Assembly (NCBI RefSeq): GCF_002892535.1
Contig: NZ_CP024847.1
Coordinates: 1,364,001-1,428,000, forward strand
Direction of reading: 5' to 3'
Origin: Aquella oligotrophica
GTDB lineage: Bacteria; Pseudomonadota; Gammaproteobacteria; Burkholderiales; UBA11063
Length of the DNA: 64,000 nucleotides
Part shown: positions 9,003 to 18,698 of the stretch, piece after piece
Layout: each line of letters starts with the position of its first letter
Position numbering within the stretch: the first letter of the stretch is position 1
Translations under genes and position numbers: made by a program
The notes under the pieces: model-generated
Told to the model about the DNA's origin: nothing
Seen by the model: only the letters and a program-made list of their open reading frames with translations
Databases searched by the model: none

Positions 9003-9938
9003 ATGCTATTAACTGACTTATATAATGAGCTTTTGAATAATCAGCTTCCAATTTATAGCGATAGCACCCAAGTGCTCAATCTTTTAGATAAAAGAGGATT
9101 TAATAATTGCCATTTTAGTGAAAATTTTGATTTTATTAATTCCGCCACTAAAGCATTTGTAATCCCGACTAGTTATGAATTTCAGCAACAATCAAATCAG
9201 CTCTGGCAACAAAAATTCGCGAGCATATTATTACTTTTTTCGGCAATCAAATTTGATAATAATATTACATCAATTGATTATACACTGCAACAATTTTTTA
9301 ATCTTGATTTGCCTGACTTATTAATAAAGCGGCAAGGTTTTTACACACAAATAGCTAATTCTTCATCGTTAATCATCCAGAGTGATGATAATAACAGGCT
9401 AGCTGTAAAGTTAAGTGAAAAGCTAGAGACAGCAAATTTTGATGAAATACTAAAGCCCGGCTGGCAATATTCATTTGCTGAGATCTGTGAGGCTTCAATA
9501 GTTAATATCAAACACGATAAATCAAGCTTCTGCTGCGATGGTAGATTTAGCTTTGATGGGGTTATCTACACTATCGGGAATCAGGCTAATCGTGAGCGCA
9601 ACCATGATAGGCTTATCCGCCTAATCGCTGCGATTAATAATGCATCGCAAAAATATTTACTAATAGAAGATAACCAGATAAGGAGCCTTATTCTTGATGA
9701 TAAAGACCAAACGGAGCTTTTAACTGCGATGGACTATGCTGCGCTCGAGCGTGGACTTGCCATTACCGAATTGGCATTTGGCTGTAATACTCGGCTACAT
9801 TATGATAATATAAACTGGCAAGTAAATTCTGTAGCCAATGAAGGTGTCTATGGCACTCATCTTGGTATCGGAATGGCAAATAAATGCCCACATATTGATT
9901 TTATCAAAGCTAGTATCACCCCTCAGAACATTTCCTAA
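9003..9938 (+). CDS. Divergent M29 (aminopeptidase T/S)-like protein
   Basis: 311 residues, no signal peptide or membrane segment. The C-terminal half resembles the metal-binding part of M29 aminopeptidases: an early Glu in FAEICEAS (E160), CDGRFSFDGVIY (the family's G-x-x-x-FDG strand), ITELAFGCN (E256), GTHLGIG (H286) and PHID (H297, D299). These correspond in order to the Glu/Glu/His/His/Asp metal ligands of that family, so a metal site may be intact. The protein is shorter than the usual ~370-410 residues, and the N-terminal half is not recognised. It follows the 20-codon peptide gene, separated only by a leaky-looking terminator, and has no other close partner. It could mature, bind or release that peptide. 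Similarity was judged by eye and should be treated as tentative. Confidence 0.55.
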   Translation: MLLTDLYNELLNNQLPIYSDSTQVLNLLDKRGFNNCHFSENFDFINSATKAFVIPTSYEFQQQSNQLWQQKFASILLLFSAIKFDNNITSIDYTLQQFFNLDLPDLLIKRQGFYTQIANSSSLIIQSDDNNRLAVKLSEKLETANFDEILKPGWQYSFAEICEASIVNIKHDKSSFCCDGRFSFDGVIYTIGNQANRERNHDRLIRLIAAINNASQKYLLIEDNQIRSLILDDKDQTELLTAMDYAALERGLAITELAFGCNTRLHYDNINWQVNSVANEGVYGTHLGIGMANKCPHIDFIKASITPQNIS

Positions 9939-10055
9939 TTTGCCTTCACAAACTCTCGTTAATAGATAGATCTGCTTAAAATATAAATCTGCATCAGTAT
10001 ATTAATTGGGGTTTAATAATCCTGAATTTTCCTTAATCTTTTCACAAAACCTGTA

Positions 10056-10149
10056 ATTTACCCCGCCAAAATATTTGGGTGGTAAATCAATTTGTGTGAT
10101 TTTAACGGGGTTTAAAAATGGGGTATAGTTTTTATACAATAGCTCCCGT
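10056..10149 (+). promoter_or_regulatory. Lipoprotein-family promoter module, copy 1
   Basis: An imperfect palindrome (10056-10087; ATTTACC...GGTAAAT arms with TTTGGGTGG in the right half) is followed by TGTGTGATTTTAACGGGG, then TTTAAAAA, then an extended -10 TATACAAT (10133-10140) and AGCTCCCG at the probable start site. Nearly the same order and spacing occurs at 22111 and 24929, each before a paralogous lipoprotein gene. I infer a shared promoter with an upstream operator. Confidence 0.7.
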
Positions 10150-10340
10150 GATAAGGGCAAGTATAGTAATAAATTAGCAATAAATAGCTAGCGATACTTG
10201 TTAGTATCACATATTTTAAGTTTGACAAAGTTTAGAAGATTAAGATCTTCCGGAGACGGAGGGGTAAATCACAAAATTTTTTTGAGAGAATTTAATCTTG
10301 CAAACTTTACCAATGGAAAATTTAACTTTAAGGAGTCCTT
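10148..10340 (+). promoter_or_regulatory. Structured 5' leader of the first large lipoprotein gene
   Basis: The inferred transcript starts near 10147, giving a leader of about 190 bases. Nested pairing is visible: GTGATA (10148-10153) with TATCAC (10205-10210), enclosing CAAGTAT (10158-10164) with ATACTTG (10194-10200). A second hairpin GAAGAT-TAAG-ATCTTC (10235-10250) is followed by CCGGAGACGGAGGGG, which contains repeated GGA motifs of the sort CsrA/RsmA binds. The gene's own ribosome binding site is AAGGAG at 10330-10335. Post-transcriptional control is plausible but unproven. Confidence 0.45.
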
Positions 10341-13256
10341 ATGTTTAATCCTAAAAAAATAGTTGTACTGATTGCCGGTGCGACAAGCTTAACGCTAACG
10401 GCGTGTGGCGGTGGAACCAGCTCTAGTGGTGGTGGATATTCAGTAAATGTAGAAGATGAGCGTGCTCAGGCAGTAACAATTAGCCGTGTACCAACTGTGC
10501 CTACTAATGGTGGTGTGCTTCATCCGATTCAACTAAGTGTAGAAAATCATACTGGTGAGAAGTTGACTTTTGTTGATTCAAGAATCATGAATAGCAAGAA
10601 TCAAGGGATACTATCTCGGGCGCTAGATAAAGCAAGCCGTGCAGTAGGTGGCACTGGTTATAATTCATACGTAGGTATGGATCAGTGTAAAACTCTAGAA
10701 AGTGATGCTTCTTGTACTTTATCAGTTACTCCTGATGTTGCTGATGGTTCTACTGTTATTCAGTTGTCATTTAAGGATGATAATGGTGAAGTCTATAACA
10801 CAGCTCAGTTGGTAAATTACTCTTCATCTTCATCAAGCCAGAATGGATTTATTGTTAATACTGATAATATGAGAGAATTCCATTCAACTAATGATTATTC
10901 TGTTACTATTCCGTTTATAGCTGATGATGATTATCAGTCAATCACAGTAAGTTCAGATATCATGGCTTTAAATAAAAGCTTTGATTGTAATGGTAAGGTA
11001 ACTAAAGGTTCGGCATGTTCAGCAACTCTTAAATTACCAGCTGCACCAAAAGCAGGTTATGCTAATAAAATCACTATTAGCGGTAAGACTACCAGCGGTA
11101 AAGTAAATATTTATACCATAAATACTCGTGCCTACTTCGATGATAGACCATCACTCGAATTAACGAGAGGTCCGGTGCATTTACAGGCAGATAATACACC
11201 AGGTGCAGACAATAGCGTTTCAATAGGTATTGTCAATAATGGAGTCTTACCTGCAACAGGTATAAATGATAAACATAGCGCATTATCTACCGAGTTTGAA
11301 GGTGTAATTTTGCAGGCAAATGCTGGTGAAAATCCGGTGACTTCGCTTAGGCGAACTTTTGATCCTGCTACTTGTGACTTTACAGGTGCAACAGCTAATA
11401 AAATAGGGCATACCGCTCCTACTGGTAGTGCTTGTGAAGCTAGTTTCACTATGAACCCAAATAGCTTGGAACAAAATGGACATGATGAATACCGAATTAC
11501 CTATAATGGTGAAGCTGGTGCTAATACTGTCAAAACCACAACCATTTATTATACTGGTTTATCTGGCTATGATCCAAACTGTCCGACCTGTCAGCGTCCG
11601 CATGATTATCAAATAACTGGTACTCTTGACTTCACTGATACTGACACTAATACTAATGGTAAAACTCAGACTATTACTATTAGTAATACAGGTATGCAGC
11701 CACTACATAATATAGCGTTTACATTACCAGTGGTAGCTGGGCTTACAATCGACCGTAATGGTTGTGATACTGGTACTCTTGCGAATAATATCCTTCAGGC
11801 AAAACAATCATGTTCAATCGATGTTCATTACCGTCCTACTGCTAATGTACCTTTTGGTTCAGCTATAGCAACTGTTAATGCAACTAGAGCTGATGATTCA
11901 AGCTTCAGTGGTAGTACTAAAACTCTTTCGGTATTTTATAGTGCAAGTGCTAACCCAACATTAAGACCTGGCTTGATTCTTAGTAGTAGTGGTGAGAAAT
12001 TTGAGCTGGCAACAGGCGATACTCGTATTCTAACGTATAATCTGTTTGTTCAGTCAAATGGTTCGGCAACAGCTACTGAAGTAACTGGTATTACTACACC
12101 GGTTGCATTGAAGCCGCATTCAGCAAACTTGAATATTTCAATTCCAGCAACGGCTCAGTCTCCTGCTGGTGGTGCTCAATTGACTAATAAATTTGCTGGT
12201 GGATTTACCTTTGATCGAGCTAATTGGCATACATTGCCAGGTCAGAATGTATCATTATCTGGTGTCGAAGTTGGTGTTGTTACTTATGCGTATGGTAATT
12301 CTCAAGGTATAGCGGCAGAAGATGCGAATACGCTAGATCATTTATTTAGCTATGCTGGTTCGACTACACCTGCCAAATTCACTCTTGGCTATGAAGTAAG
12401 TGATGACGCTGCAGTAACTACAGGGCCTACTGTTATCGGTACTATCGATGAAAATAATGGTGGTTTGACAAATGGTGGAACATTTGCCCTGACTAAGGCT
12501 AATAAACTGATACTAGATGTAGACTATGCTGCACCTAGTGGAAAAGCTTTGGATCGCTTCATTGTTGACGATGCAAGTATTCCATATGGTTTCATGGTTA
12601 ATACTACTACACCAGCTACTGGTGCATGTCCTACTGTAAGTAAAGGAAGCGTGCCAACAACTCTTGCAGCTGGTAGTTCTTGTACTGTTAGATATGAATT
12701 TGTTGGTGATAGTATTGGTGCAGCTAATACTTATACCATAGCTACACAAAATCAGGCACTACGTGTATTCAAAACTCCAGCATATATGATCAGTACTGCA
12801 AATGGAAGAAAGCGTGTACAGCCAGCGGGTGAGTTTACTTTCCGCGTGAAACCTTTTGCTGATGTGCAGACTTATGTAAATCGTATCGGTACAAGCAATT
12901 CATATGAAGCAATCTTCTATGTAAATGAATATGCAGCACATAATCTGACAGGTATGACCAACGCTGGTATTATGGTTACTCCGATCCAAAATTTTGCATC
13001 TGATGTAACGGTAAGTCAGCCATGCCAGATTAACCAGACTATTGCACTTAGTCCAGGTGGAATTGATACTGCTACTAACCAACCAGTTGCTGGTGCCAAA
13101 TTCTGTAAGATTATCTTCACAGTAAATCCTGCTGCTAATGGTGGTAATCCAAATAGACGAGTTAACTTCCGTTACTCATCTACGACTGATGGTCTTTACA
13201 ATGCAGTGCTTAAGAATCTTAATGTAGATTCTACAACAACTGTAACTAACCCTTAA
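10341..13256 (+). CDS. Large repeat-containing lipoprotein, family member 1
   Basis: 971 residues. Type II signal peptide with lipobox LTAC (Cys 22) and a Gly/Ser-rich tether (GGGTSSSGGG). The rest is a chain of beta-rich Ig-like segments. Several have the pattern of choice-of-anchor/HYDIN-type modules: an I-x-N-x-G turn (TISNTGMQPL), then a Cys, then a short acidic/Gln stretch, then C-S-I-x-V-x-Y-x-P (CSIDVHYRP). A segment near residues 180-235 (NDYSVTIPFIADDDY ... DCNGKVTKGSACSATLKLP) is the hallmark shared with the four paralogues downstream. Probably anchored in the outer membrane or displayed on the surface; adhesion, structural or inhibitor roles are all possible. Preceded by promoter module copy 1 and followed by a clear terminator. 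Confidence 0.8.
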   Translation: MFNPKKIVVLIAGATSLTLTACGGGTSSSGGGYSVNVEDERAQAVTISRVPTVPTNGGVLHPIQLSVENHTGEKLTFVDSRIMNSKNQGILSRALDKASRAVGGTGYNSYVGMDQCKTLESDASCTLSVTPDVADGSTVIQLSFKDDNGEVYNTAQLVNYSSSSSSQNGFIVNTDNMREFHSTNDYSVTIPFIADDDYQSITVSSDIMALNKSFDCNGKVTKGSACSATLKLPAAPKAGYANKITISGKTTSGKVNIYTINTRAYFDDRPSLELTRGPVHLQADNTPGADNSVSIGIVNNGVLPATGINDKHSALSTEFEGVILQANAGENPVTSLRRTFDPATCDFTGATANKIGHTAPTGSACEASFTMNPNSLEQNGHDEYRITYNGEAGANTVKTTTIYYTGLSGYDPNCPTCQRPHDYQITGTLDFTDTDTNTNGKTQTITISNTGMQPLHNIAFTLPVVAGLTIDRNGCDTGTLANNILQAKQSCSIDVHYRPTANVPFGSAIATVNATRADDSSFSGSTKTLSVFYSASANPTLRPGLILSSSGEKFELATGDTRILTYNLFVQSNGSATATEVTGITTPVALKPHSANLNISIPATAQSPAGGAQLTNKFAGGFTFDRANWHTLPGQNVSLSGVEVGVVTYAYGNSQGIAAEDANTLDHLFSYAGSTTPAKFTLGYEVSDDAAVTTGPTVIGTIDENNGGLTNGGTFALTKANKLILDVDYAAPSGKALDRFIVDDASIPYGFMVNTTTPATGACPTVSKGSVPTTLAAGSSCTVRYEFVGDSIGAANTYTIATQNQALRVFKTPAYMISTANGRKRVQPAGEFTFRVKPFADVQTYVNRIGTSNSYEAIFYVNEYAAHNLTGMTNAGIMVTPIQNFASDVTVSQPCQINQTIALSPGGIDTATNQPVAGAKFCKIIFTVNPAANGGNPNRRVNFRYSSTTDGLYNAVLKNLNVDSTTTVTNP

Positions 13257-13285
13257 TCAATTTTTCCCTTTGATTGATTAAGAAT

Positions 13286-13317
13286 AGCCGGCTAAAGTAA
13301 CTTTAGTCGGCTTTCTT
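13286..13317 (+). terminator. Intrinsic terminator after lipoprotein 1
   Basis: Stem AGCCGGCTAAAG / CTTTAGTCGGCT with loop TAA, followed by TTCTTC. It lies 29 bases after the stop codon, separating lipoprotein 1 from the next two genes. Confidence 0.85.
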
Positions 13318-13425
13318 CGGGATGACTTAACCCAGTGGTTTTGATTAAACTAATAAATTTGAAAATTTTAATTTAATAAGTTGCAATTTTCAAGTTGATA
13401 TGATGCGATATGGAGAATTTATATT

Positions 13426-16146
13426 ATGAAACTAACTACCCCTCAGATAAAAACCTGTTTACTACTTATGCTAAGTGCGCTAGTAAGTAGCTGCAATAAT
13501 GGTAATGAAGCTGTCAATCGCAACAATAATGACCAGATAGTTGGTATAAAGCCACCAGCTCCACTACGTGCTCCGGCAGTGGTGATTAGCCGGGTAGCAA
13601 CTATTCCGGTAAATAATGGGGTTAGTGGTAATCATGTAATCCGTATCGATAATCATACTAACCACGATCTACGCCTGATTAGTGCCGAAATCGACAATAA
13701 CACGATTGACGATAGCTCCGCCAACTGCAATATTCTATACCGCGATGCGGCATGTAGTATAGTAGTAGCACCCAAAGATCCTAGGGAAACAACGCTAATC
13801 AGGCTAAGCTATCAAGATGAAGCTGGTAAGATTTATAATACTGCCCAATTGATTAATTATTCAGCGACGGTAATGAGCCGCGACGGCTTTATCGTTAGCG
13901 AGGGTGAATTTGGCGAAATCTATTCGACCAATGACTATAGCCTGACGCTACCATTTATCGCCGATGATGATTATAACGAGCTAGATATTAGCTCGGATGT
14001 GATGGTACTCGATAAACACCTTGATTGTAATGGCAAGGTAACTAAAGGTTCGCAGTGTACGGCAACTCTAACCCTGCCTGCTGCTACCGGGGCAGGGTAT
14101 AGTAATCAGATTCGCCTAACTGGTAAAAAAGCCAATGGGCAAATTAATCAATATCGGATCAATAATCGGGCATATTTCGAAGATAGGCCATCACTGGTAT
14201 TAAGTGGTGGACCACTGGCGCTACTTGCGACTAATGCTACCGGTGCGAATAATCGTGTAACCCTGCGGGTAGTTAATAACGGAGTATTACCTGTAAGTAT
14301 CTGGGGTGAAGACTATAAGCCATTATCGAGCGAAGTTTATGGTAGTATCAATCAAACTAGTGTAACTTCACCATTAGTGAAGACTATCGGTAATTGTAAT
14401 TTTGATGGTAGAGTCGGTACCTCAGTTGGTAAAACTGCTAAAGCTGGTGATATTTGTGAGATACGCTTATCGCTAAATAACATCCAGCAGCCACAATCCG
14501 GACATGATCAGTACACTATTCGCTATGATGGAGAAACTGGGACAACAACAGCTAAGACAACCTTTATCTACTATACCGGGCTTTCTACCGATATTGATCC
14601 CAATCGTCCAGATGGCTTAGTAAACTATGCCTATACTATTAGAGGTAGCCTAAACTTCTTAAATACGCCAGTAACTAATCCAGCAACCGCGCGTACCGAA
14701 TATATCCAGATCCAAAATACCGGGAAAGAGCCAATCAAGGTTACTAACTGGAATGTTAGTTATCCGGCTGGGATGACTACGCGTAATGATGAATGTAGCA
14801 ATAAAACCCTAAAAAGTGCTGAAGCTTGCAATATCTATGTAAGCTATGCGCCAACAGCCGCCGTAACGAATAATAGTGCTGTAATAGGCGAGATAAAAGC
14901 GGTTCGTGCGGATAATAATAGTACGACTGATTTTATCGCACCAAATAAAAGTGTCGGGATTCTTTATAGTGCGACAGGCACCCCACCGAATGTCGGTACA
15001 TTGACATTAAGTCATGGGCGGGTGTATCTCGAAAAAGAACAAGGTGTAACAGGAGATGTTAGCGAAGATGTGATTATCGAAAATAGTGGTAAGGCTGATT
15101 ATCTGATTAGTGGCATCAGTGCAGTAACTAACCCGAATTTGTCGCGTTTTTTACGGATGGAATTACCAGCTAACTTTACTTTACCGGGTAGCACGACTGC
15201 AATCGCTAATCCATTAAGTAGCTTTGGTATAAATGGGTTTAACGCACAGGGACAAGTAGTTACATTAAAGCCAGGGCAAAAAGCGGTAGTACGTTATCAT
15301 TATAGCAGTACTACAGCTGAAGCTGGCACACTTTATCAACAGATTATCCGTGCCAATGATGGCTATGGTGTACCAATTCAGGTTGACTATGCGACTACTA
15401 CTTCACCGATCCGGGTAACTGCACCAAAGGCAGTTGGCACATTAAATACCGCTGGTAGCTTACTTACTAGTGGGGGCAGTTTTCCGCTTACTTGGGGTAA
15501 TAAGCTGACACTTGAAGTCGAGTATGCTCCGGTGGGGGGCACTGCCAAAGGCTTTATTATCGATGATAGCGATTTACCTTATGGTTATGGCGTGGTAGCA
15601 AGCTCGACTACCTGCCCGACTAGTAGTAAAAGCAGTAGTCCGACTGATCTGACTACATCATGTAAGGCAGTCTATGAGTTTTTAAATCCGGATATTAGTA
15701 ATGGTTATAGCTATACACTGGCAACAGCTAATGCTGCTAGTCAGGCTTTTAGAGCGCCAACGTACTCGCTTGAGATAAATAAAGAGCGGCGCCGGGTAAT
15801 TCCAAGCCAAGTATTTAATTACCAGACTCTGCCTTTTGTCACGATGACAACATCGCAAACTGGTTCAGGCTCTAGCCGGAGTGTAACTTTTACTATTCAG
15901 AATTATTCTGCGGCTTCATTAACTGGGATGAATAACTATCCAGTCATAATAGTACCTGATTATGCAGCTAACTCAAATATCAAAGGTGCAACTAGCTGTG
16001 TAATTAATACTCCGGCAGCTAAGGCAAGCTGTAATATTAGCTTTACTTTAAAAAATACTTCAGGTAATAAACAGCTACCAGTAGCTTATGCCTCAACTGA
16101 AGATGCTTACTATAACTCGATTCGTAGCAGTATAACGTTAAACTAA
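13426..16146 (+). CDS. Large repeat-containing lipoprotein, family member 2
   Basis: 906 residues. Signal peptide with lipobox VSSC (Cys 23). It aligns along almost its whole length with member 1: VVISRVATIPVNNG at the N-terminus, the hallmark NDYSLTLPFIADDDY ... DCNGKVTKGSQCTATLTLP, RPSLVLSGGPL, TTFIYYTGLS, CNIYVSYAPTAAV, and a C-terminal module with GFIIDDSDLPYGYG. This indicates a tandem duplication. Codon choice differs: more AGC, CTA and GCG than member 1, which is closer to member 3, so the pair has diverged or been exchanged separately. Promoter module copies were not found upstream; transcription must start in the 13320-13425 gap or read through. Member 3 starts 23 bases after its stop, so the two form an operon. 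Confidence 0.8.
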   Translation: MKLTTPQIKTCLLLMLSALVSSCNNGNEAVNRNNNDQIVGIKPPAPLRAPAVVISRVATIPVNNGVSGNHVIRIDNHTNHDLRLISAEIDNNTIDDSSANCNILYRDAACSIVVAPKDPRETTLIRLSYQDEAGKIYNTAQLINYSATVMSRDGFIVSEGEFGEIYSTNDYSLTLPFIADDDYNELDISSDVMVLDKHLDCNGKVTKGSQCTATLTLPAATGAGYSNQIRLTGKKANGQINQYRINNRAYFEDRPSLVLSGGPLALLATNATGANNRVTLRVVNNGVLPVSIWGEDYKPLSSEVYGSINQTSVTSPLVKTIGNCNFDGRVGTSVGKTAKAGDICEIRLSLNNIQQPQSGHDQYTIRYDGETGTTTAKTTFIYYTGLSTDIDPNRPDGLVNYAYTIRGSLNFLNTPVTNPATARTEYIQIQNTGKEPIKVTNWNVSYPAGMTTRNDECSNKTLKSAEACNIYVSYAPTAAVTNNSAVIGEIKAVRADNNSTTDFIAPNKSVGILYSATGTPPNVGTLTLSHGRVYLEKEQGVTGDVSEDVIIENSGKADYLISGISAVTNPNLSRFLRMELPANFTLPGSTTAIANPLSSFGINGFNAQGQVVTLKPGQKAVVRYHYSSTTAEAGTLYQQIIRANDGYGVPIQVDYATTTSPIRVTAPKAVGTLNTAGSLLTSGGSFPLTWGNKLTLEVEYAPVGGTAKGFIIDDSDLPYGYGVVASSTTCPTSSKSSSPTDLTTSCKAVYEFLNPDISNGYSYTLATANAASQAFRAPTYSLEINKERRRVIPSQVFNYQTLPFVTMTTSQTGSGSSRSVTFTIQNYSAASLTGMNNYPVIIVPDYAANSNIKGATSCVINTPAAKASCNISFTLKNTSGNKQLPVAYASTEDAYYNSIRSSITLN

Positions 16147-16169
16147 TAAACCAAGGGAATTATAACATC

Positions 16170-18524
16170 ATGCAAAAATTATCTAAAATCCACCTAAGCT
16201 TGATTAGTGCGCTGGCACTTGTTGGCTGCGATAATGTCGGCGGTGGTAGCGAAAATAGCCAAGTACGGCAAAATAAACTAACTATCAGTAATACGCCAGT
16301 CTTCCCGCATAGTGGCAGTGGCGATATTTATGCGCTGGTATTATCCAATCATACTAAAGAGGATATGCAGCTAACTAATAGTCAGCTAAAGGGGATCAGC
16401 CCCAGTGATGAAGATAGCGCAGATGATATTAGTACTAAGCTACAGCTAGCAAAATCGCTAAAAGCAACCCAGCTAACCGATCTTATTGATCTATCTGCTT
16501 GTAAGATGATTAAGGCTGGAGCTAACTGTGTCGTGACTATTGAGCTACCTAAACAAGTTGCTAGCGGCTATTTTGATTTTAGCCTGCAATATACTGACAG
16601 TAATGCTAAAGCATACACGGTAGATAAGCTAGTGGTATTTAATGCTGGGATGGTAGCAAATGATGGCGTAATCCTGACTAATCAGTATATCGAGTCGGTA
16701 GTGGTAAATTCGGATAAATATACGCTGGCAATACCGTTTCAGCTAACCGATGATTTTGAATCAGTCGCGATCCGCCAGCATGGAGTAGCACCAACGGGCT
16801 ATAATCAGATAATCTGTAATAATCAAGCAAATGATGGCAAGACTAATAATAGCCGTAAATATGCCGCTAATAATAGCTGTACTGCATTGATCGAACTGGA
16901 TAGTCATGAAGCTAATCCAGAGCTAGCATTGACGTTTAGCGATACCCATGGTAGTAGCCGCACGGTAGAGATCAAATCCAGCGTACTTTATGGTAATTAT
17001 CCTGAGCTGGTGATTATCGGTGCCCCTGCAATACTAACTAATGCTAGTAGTAAAGTGATAACTATCAAAAATATCGGGACACAAACAGCAAAAGATGTCC
17101 GCCTCAGTGAGACTGGCGATACGACTTCGTTTGATATTAATAAAGCCTCGTGCGAGGGCAAATCGCTTGAGAATAATCAGCAATGTGTTGTCCAGTATCA
17201 AGCGAAGGGTAACAACCAGACTGCAACTATCACCCAGAGCGTTAGCTATAAAGGCGATGATGGGCTGGATACTCGGATGTTTAGTACTAAATATCCGGTA
17301 TATATAAATAAAGTTGCGAATCTTAAGGCTCCCAATCAGAATAATACTACCGTTTTACCTGCACATAGAGCTATTGATGCACAAAAAGAGTATTTCCCAG
17401 AAGAGCTAGAAAATATTACCGTAAGCTTTGATCAGCCAGTTAATGCGAGTGGTTTATATATGAATGACGGTGGCATGGGCGCACTTTTTGGGGGCAAATA
17501 CAGTGGTTGTGAGGGATACACTTATTTAACACCAGATAAAATAACTTGTAAATTAAAATCTACAGACTTGCGTGATATGATAGGCGACACAATCTTTGAA
17601 ATGCGTACCGCGCAGCTTGGTAACTCAACTGGTTTGATTGGTAATAAGCCTATTAATGAGCGTTATTACTATTATACTGTGCGGCATCACCGCAATCCAC
17701 GGGTGAGCGCAATCACTAATACTAGTCAGACATTTAAACCCGGCAATACGATTAAGTTTGCGATAAACCTAGATAGTAGTAGATATAGCGCAAATAATCG
17801 CTATCGCTTTAATCCCCAGTCTGGTTATACGATTACTAGTAATAATTGCAATACTGCCACCAATGGCTGCCGGATTGAAGTTGAGTATAAAATCCCATTA
17901 GCTAATCAACTAACAGGTAGTGGGACTATCCAGCATACCTTACCGCAGCAGATACTATCGATTGTGCCAGCAAGTGGAAGTAAGCCAAGTGAGTTACGGG
18001 TAGTTCATAGCCAGACTGTTTCAGTGAGTAAGCTCCCGGCTACTCACATTACAGATTTCTGGATTACTCATGATTTTTTACAAGGATATTCTTGTACTAA
18101 GATGTACAATACTAGTGGTGCTGTAGCTTGTTATTTTCGTGTGGCGGGTATTTCTGCACCTGGTTATCAATCAGTGATAAGAAGTTTCAATCGGTTTAAT
18201 GGAAATAGCTCTTGTTTATTGCCTGTGGTAGGGCTAGGGATTGGTTTTTGTCTGACATTAAATAACCTTCCTGATTCATCACAAGGAGAAATTGATCCTG
18301 GAATTTTTTTTAGAAACCCTATTCGTACTGAGAATGGATATACAACGGCTGCTGTTGGTGCTGCCTTCTATGTGGTACTGATTCCAAATGGACAAGATAT
18401 ACGTACTAATCCACCTGGTACTATTTACGTTGGGAGATTTTGTATTCCTCTCTTTCCCATTAGTAGTTCTAGTACTGGTGCATCCGTTGTTGCACCTTAC
18501 TGTGGCTTGCCACCAGAGCAATAG
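16170..18524 (+). CDS. Large lipoprotein, family member 3, with a divergent C-terminal half
   Basis: 784 residues. Lipobox LVGC (Cys 20). The N-terminal half belongs to the family: it has an N-x-T-x-x-D-x-x-L-x-N-S start, a degenerate hallmark YTLAIPFQLTDDFE ... CNN ... NNSCTALIEL, and VLYGNYPELVIIGAP. From about residue 400 (near 17370) similarity to members 1 and 2 fades. The last ~160 residues (from 18040) are Cys-rich, hydrophobic and T-rich in codon use, unlike the preceding part. That may be a replaced tip domain. Cotranscribed with member 2; a terminator lies about 75 bases after the stop, and the toxin-antitoxin island follows. Confidence 0.75.
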   Translation: MQKLSKIHLSLISALALVGCDNVGGGSENSQVRQNKLTISNTPVFPHSGSGDIYALVLSNHTKEDMQLTNSQLKGISPSDEDSADDISTKLQLAKSLKATQLTDLIDLSACKMIKAGANCVVTIELPKQVASGYFDFSLQYTDSNAKAYTVDKLVVFNAGMVANDGVILTNQYIESVVVNSDKYTLAIPFQLTDDFESVAIRQHGVAPTGYNQIICNNQANDGKTNNSRKYAANNSCTALIELDSHEANPELALTFSDTHGSSRTVEIKSSVLYGNYPELVIIGAPAILTNASSKVITIKNIGTQTAKDVRLSETGDTTSFDINKASCEGKSLENNQQCVVQYQAKGNNQTATITQSVSYKGDDGLDTRMFSTKYPVYINKVANLKAPNQNNTTVLPAHRAIDAQKEYFPEELENITVSFDQPVNASGLYMNDGGMGALFGGKYSGCEGYTYLTPDKITCKLKSTDLRDMIGDTIFEMRTAQLGNSTGLIGNKPINERYYYYTVRHHRNPRVSAITNTSQTFKPGNTIKFAINLDSSRYSANNRYRFNPQSGYTITSNNCNTATNGCRIEVEYKIPLANQLTGSGTIQHTLPQQILSIVPASGSKPSELRVVHSQTVSVSKLPATHITDFWITHDFLQGYSCTKMYNTSGAVACYFRVAGISAPGYQSVIRSFNRFNGNSSCLLPVVGLGIGFCLTLNNLPDSSQGEIDPGIFFRNPIRTENGYTTAAVGAAFYVVLIPNGQDIRTNPPGTIYVGRFCIPLFPISSSSTGASVVAPYCGLPPEQ

Positions 18525-18600
18525 ATACAGGTGTTATCATTTTTACTAGTGGTCAGCTTTGTAGTAAGAGGACATTCTGCAAATAACTCTTGCCGCTATA

Positions 18601-18636
18601 AAACACCACCCAAAAAGGTTGGGTGTTGTTTCTATT
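18601..18636 (+). terminator. Intrinsic terminator after lipoprotein 3
   Basis: AAACA-C-CACCCAA (18601-18613) pairs with TTGGGTG-T-TGTTT (18619-18631), a 12-base-pair stem with one mismatch, then a T-rich tail. It closes the member 2-3 operon. Confidence 0.75.
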
Positions 18637-18698
18637 TATGTCATTTTATGCAGTTTTTAATCTCTGCAGATAAACTCCCCACGGCTTGCAGCGTTAGA

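Noticed and set aside
10118-10177. 19-codon ORF (MGYSFYTIAP...) before lipoprotein 1
   Set aside because: It spans the -10 element of the promoter module, so it would not be transcribed from that promoter, and the other two copies have no such ORF.
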